Below the pieces are notes generated by a model, which was not told the DNA's origin, did no database searches, and saw only the letters and a list, made by a program, of their open reading frames with translations. The position numbers were made by a program, and so were the translations under genes. From positions 1 through 8,945 of the forward strand of contig JAISZF010000070.1 of assembly GCA_031269415.1 (NCBI GenBank): a stretch of DNA of 8,945 bases. The letters run 5' to 3'. The stretch's first letter is position 1. Each line of letters opens with the position of its first letter. Positions 5,900 to 8,945 of the stretch are shown piece after piece. This DNA comes from Clostridiales bacterium (lineage in GTDB: Bacteria; Bacillota; Clostridia; Lachnospirales; WQUN01).

Positions 5900-6580
5900 T
5901 CAATCCCCCAATAGTCCCCCAAGCAAACCGCCTGCCCTGCCGCCGCCACCGAAAAGGCCCGCGCTGTTGGCAAGGTTATAAAGTATTGAGCCTTGGCCGG
6001 CGGCGTTTCCGTCGTTTTCGGAACTGCCTGTGGAACTGCCTGTATTACCATTACCCGCGCCGGCATTGCCGCCTGCGGCTGAGCTCTGCGGCGGCGTGCC
6101 GCTCTGCGTCGTGCCGGCGGTTCCCGCCGCCGCTCCTGTCGCGCCGCTCTTACCGTAGCTGTCCGGCATCGTGGCCGTCTTGGTTTCCGTTGTGCGTATC
6201 TCCTGAAACGTAATCGGTATCTCGCGCGAGCTGCCGGTTTCCTTCGTTTTCGTCAGCTCGATACTTAAAATAGCGTAATTCTCGTATGTGGCTTCGCTCG
6301 TCTTTATCGTGACGGGCGTTTTAGAGAAATATAAATCTTCAAGCTGCTTAACAATATCCTGCACATGGGAAGGGCTGCCTTTATCCTTCCAGGTAACCGG
6401 GGTGTTTGTGATGAACAGTGTCATGCTGATTGTCTGCGGCTTTAAAATTATCGAATCCTGTATCTCGAACCCCGTCTCGATGGGATAGGACGGCGCTTCC
6501 GCCTCCAGCGTCCGTGTTTCCTCAATTAACGCATCGAATTCGACGCCGTTTATGCTTACCGGCTGTTTCGCCCTTGCCAT
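5900..6580 (-). CDS. Dit-like baseplate protein with low-complexity C-terminal tail
   Basis: A 226-residue protein encoded directly after the tape measure. Residues 5-130 match the Dit-like N-terminal domain of simple myovirus baseplates: VSINGVEFDALIEETRTLEAEAP, then SYPIETGFEIQDSIILKPQTI (about 31-51), TLFITNTPVTW (about 54-64), and the YAILSIELTKTKETGSSREIPITFQEI beta segment (about 102-128). The SYPIETG-type motif and the following strand are the most diagnostic. Residues about 144-226 are very different: Gly, Ala, Ser, Thr and Asn-rich with few hydrophobic residues, ending GGGGRAGGLLGGLLGD. This tail is probably flexible, perhaps contacting the tape measure or the tube channel. The ATG lies six bases after the tape measure stop, with AGGGGG upstream. 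Confidence 0.78.
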   Translation of the reverse strand: MARAKQPVSINGVEFDALIEETRTLEAEAPSYPIETGFEIQDSIILKPQTISMTLFITNTPVTWKDKGSPSHVQDIVKQLEDLYFSKTPVTIKTSEATYENYAILSIELTKTKETGSSREIPITFQEIRTTETKTATMPDSYGKSGATGAAAGTAGTTQSGTPPQSSAAGGNAGAGNGNTGSSTGSSENDGNAAGQGSILYNLANSAGLFGGGGRAGGLLGGLLGD

Positions 6581-6586
6581 GCCATC

Positions 6587-8945
6587 CTACCCCCTTACAA
6601 ACGCAAGCCCTCGCGCCATAAGCCCGGTTGCGTCTTCCGCAGCTTTATCCATTGCCTGCGCGCTCTTTTGCTGACCCGTGCGGTCGCCGTTAAACGTGTT
6701 GGTGAAATAATTGTGCTGGTTTACGCTGCAATTCGTCGTATTATTGCTGACCATTGATGAAGCCGTTGCCTGGCTTGGTACTGCGCTTTTCGCAAGCATG
6801 GCGATATCCGATCCAAATGAGCGTATAGCGTCAACTACTCCGGAACCGTCCGCGATTTCTTTTATTTGCGGGGATTTATTCGCGACGAACTTCGCCGCTC
6901 CGCCCATAACGCCTAATATTCCGCTTGTTTCCGGCGCGGTGAATACCTTCCTGCCTTTCGCACCCGTTATCAGTTCGGGGCCTTTCTCACCCGCTATAAA
7001 CGTGTCGGGAGTGCTGCTCGTACCGCCGGCGAAACCTAGTACGCCTTTTACGCCGTCAACCGCGCCGCCTACAAAACCCTTTACGCCCTTCACAACACCG
7101 CCCGCAGCGTCGTTAACTTTGCCGATTGTGTCTATAATAGGCTGCAAGAAGCCTATTATCTTGTCCTTGACAGCGCCGACTGTGCTGACAATACCGTCCA
7201 TTATTCCTTTGAAGAAGTTGGAAGCTCCCTCCCAAACACCTTGGAAGAAATCCCCCACAGCTTGGAACAGGGCTTTAATCTTATCAATCGCGTTCGTTAC
7301 TGCACCGACAATATTCTCCCAAAGCCCGGAGAAAAACGCGGCTATGCTCTCCCAAACGCCGGTAAAGAAGCCGCCCAGGGCTTGGAATACAGCCTTAAAT
7401 ATTTCCGCGAATGTGCTTAATATGTTCCCGAATACGTCGAAGGCCGCCGCAAATATGGTCTTGAGTATGTCCCAGATACCTGCGAAAATGTTCTTGACGC
7501 TATCCCATAACGCCTGCCAGTCGCCTGTAAAAAGGGCTTCCAAGGCCCTGAATAAATTTTCAAATATACTTACGGCGGTTTCAAATATCTTGCCGATGGC
7601 GTCAAACACAATTTCGACGCGCTCTTTTATGCCGTCAAATATAGGCGCGATTTCCGGAAAAATAGCCTTGAATCCGTCAAGCAGCGCGCCGATTATCTGC
7701 GGTATCGCCGCGATTATCTGCGGGGTCGCTGCTATAAGCCCTGCGATAAGCGCGGTGATGATTTGTATTCCCGCTTCGATTAAGTACGGCAAAGCGTCAA
7801 GCAACGCGCTTATCAAAACCGGAACAAGTCTAACAATCGCCGTGATTATTTGCGGCAATGCCTTGATTACGCCCTGTATCAGTGACAAAATTATCTGTAT
7901 GCCCGCTGCAACCAATTGTGGAATAACGTCAATCAATGCATTTATCAAAACCGGAATAAGTCCAACGACCGCCGTAATTATCCGCGGCAGAGCCTTGATT
8001 ATACCTTGTATCAGGGATAGGATTATCTGTATGCCTGCGCTTACGAGCTTTGGCAGCGCGTTCATAAGCGCTTCAACGATTACGGGTATCAGGCCGGCAA
8101 CCGCCGTTATAAGCTGCGGAATGACGCTTATAATGCCTTCTGTAAGGGCAAGCAGGATTTTAATCCCAACGTTTATCAGCAGCGGCAGGAAGTCCGCTAT
8201 AGCGCCTATGAGCGCGGTTGCAAGCCCTATAACAGCCTCGATGATTTTCGGCAGCATTGACGCAAGCCCTTCAATGAGCGCTGTTATCAGCTTCACGCCC
8301 ATCTCCAAGAACATCGGTAACTTTTCAGCGATTACCGACACAGCTTTCGTTATCGCATTCGCAACCATGCCGATAATTTGCGGGGCTTTGTTGGCGATTA
8401 CCGTCGCAACCCTTGATATCACGCCCGTAATCGCGCCGATGATCTGCGGGGCTTTTTCCGCTATGCCTGCTATAACTTTTTCGACAACGCCTATGACGCC
8501 ATCCAACCCGTCCGTGAACTTCTGTATCAAGTCTTCCACATTGCCGCCGCTCTTTACGAACAGCGCAATGATTGCGACGAGAGCGCCTATAGCGATAATA
8601 GCTATACCGAGAGGACTAGTAAGGAATTTGAATGCCGTACCTAAACCCTTTGTAATTGCCGAGCCAGCCTTCGCCGCCGTGTTCCAGGCAGTCTGCGCCG
8701 CCGCGCTCGCGGTTTTTGCGACCGTATTTGCTATAAGTGATGCCGTATTAGCTATTAACGCCGCCGTCTGCTTTACAACCTTCAACGTTCCCCTGGCGAG
8801 GCTTACGAACACATCAGTTACTTTCCACGCCGCGAAAGCCGCAGCCGCAGCCTTTACGACCGGAGCGAACCTCCCGAAAATGTCCTCAATATAACCGAAC
8901 ACGCTTCCTACAACGGTTTTAAGCCCGCCGAACGCTTTTTCCCAG
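6587..8945 (-). CDS. Tape measure protein (5' end cut by window)
   Basis: The frame is open from the window edge to TAG at 6587-6589: 785 codons are present and the true start lies beyond 8945. The GTG at 8900-8902 is used for numbering only. The protein fills the tube before ejection, fixes tail length and helps pass DNA through the cell membrane. It shows Ala-rich helices (1-90), a hydrophobic segment after SPLGIAIIAIGALVAIIALFV (96-116), a repeat array with prolines every 22 residues (152-416), an aromatic helical region with Trp/Phe at 11-residue spacings (about 460-570), a Gly-rich linker (600-627), and the conserved C-terminal motif GFAGGTSSTPDTFIAGEKGPELI (623-645) seen in many tape measures. 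The end is helical and polar. It is followed closely by the Dit-like gene. Confidence 0.95.
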   Translation of the reverse strand, partial: WEKAFGGLKTVVGSVFGYIEDIFGRFAPVVKAAAAAFAAWKVTDVFVSLARGTLKVVKQTAALIANTASLIANTVAKTASAAAQTAWNTAAKAGSAITKGLGTAFKFLTSPLGIAIIAIGALVAIIALFVKSGGNVEDLIQKFTDGLDGVIGVVEKVIAGIAEKAPQIIGAITGVISRVATVIANKAPQIIGMVANAITKAVSVIAEKLPMFLEMGVKLITALIEGLASMLPKIIEAVIGLATALIGAIADFLPLLINVGIKILLALTEGIISVIPQLITAVAGLIPVIVEALMNALPKLVSAGIQIILSLIQGIIKALPRIITAVVGLIPVLINALIDVIPQLVAAGIQIILSLIQGVIKALPQIITAIVRLVPVLISALLDALPYLIEAGIQIITALIAGLIAATPQIIAAIPQIIGALLDGFKAIFPEIAPIFDGIKERVEIVFDAIGKIFETAVSIFENLFRALEALFTGDWQALWDSVKNIFAGIWDILKTIFAAAFDVFGNILSTFAEIFKAVFQALGGFFTGVWESIAAFFSGLWENIVGAVTNAIDKIKALFQAVGDFFQGVWEGASNFFKGIMDGIVSTVGAVKDKIIGFLQPIIDTIGKVNDAAGGVVKGVKGFVGGAVDGVKGVLGFAGGTSSTPDTFIAGEKGPELITGAKGRKVFTAPETSGILGVMGGAAKFVANKSPQIKEIADGSGVVDAIRSFGSDIAMLAKSAVPSQATASSMVSNNTTNCSVNQHNYFTNTFNGDRTGQQKSAQAMDKAAEDATGLMARGLAFVRG
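7655..8449 (-). repeat. 22/44-residue periodic repeat array in the tape measure
   Basis: Counting from the GTG at 8902, prolines occur at 152, 174, 196, 218, 240, 262, 284, 306, 328, 350, 372, 394 and 416: thirteen positions, all exactly 22 residues apart. Pairs of units form a 44-residue (132-bp) super-repeat starting with G-I-Q-I-I-type glycines at 202, 246, 290, 334 and 378. The units at 290-333 and 334-377 are close copies at protein and DNA level, suggesting recent duplication. The pattern implies short amphipathic helices broken at each proline. Confidence 0.9.

Noticed and set aside
6711..8894. A 727-codon open frame on the plus strand, opposite the tape measure gene
   Set aside because: It is antisense to a clear tape measure protein. 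Its composition (rich in Ile, Ala, Ser, Pro) mirrors the tape measure repeats, and no ribosome binding site or family motif was seen.
1..8945. Type VI secretion system or extracellular injection system instead of a phage tail
   Set aside because: The tape measure, Dit-like and plug proteins point to a phage-type tail. No T6SS-specific component is visible. Capsid and terminase genes are outside the window, so phage cannot be told from a headless tailocin here.

Overview
The window is the centre of a contractile-tail (myovirus-type) morphogenesis cluster, from a prophage, phage or phage-derived particle. Every credible gene is on the minus strand, so transcription runs from position 8945 towards 1. 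Strong GGAGG-type ribosome binding sites, short overlaps between genes and roughly 53-55% GC in hand-counted blocks of structural genes would suit a Firmicutes host. That host call is inference from style only; no host gene is present.

Layout in transcription order: a 5'-truncated tape measure protein (8945-6587); a Dit-like baseplate protein with a Gly/Ala/Ser/Thr-rich tail (6580-5900); a Pam3 gp18-like baseplate plug (5897-5571); a two-gene low-GC cassette made of a small acidic protein (5472-5227) and a retropepsin-like aspartic protease (5227-4709); the baseplate hub (4642-3782); a 137-nt gap with two tiny candidate ORFs; a Gp138/gpV-like central spike ending in an octapeptide-repeat stalk (3644-2760); a PAAR spike tip (2742-2464); a GPW/gp25 wedge protein (2450-2097); a baseplate J-like wedge protein (2104-650); and a DUF2612-like third wedge protein (657-1, truncated by the window edge).

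The structural genes form one assembly line. The tape measure sets tail length. The Dit-like protein, plug, hub, spike and PAAR tip form the central axis of the baseplate. The gp25, J and DUF2612-like proteins form the wedges around it. This gene content resembles the simplified baseplates of phages such as Pam3.

The most interesting part is the cassette between plug and hub. It has a near-consensus promoter (TTGCAA, 18 bp, TATAAT) directly upstream, about 38% GC in the blocks counted, translationally coupled genes, and a convincing intrinsic terminator at its end. That is the layout of a 'moron': an autonomously expressed accessory insert in a late phage operon. The cargo is a retropepsin-family protease (LLDTGAS and LIGRD motifs) with a small partner, and I know of no established function for such a pair in a phage tail operon. 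Its terminator lies directly against the hub gene's ribosome binding site, which raises the question of how the downstream baseplate genes are transcribed.
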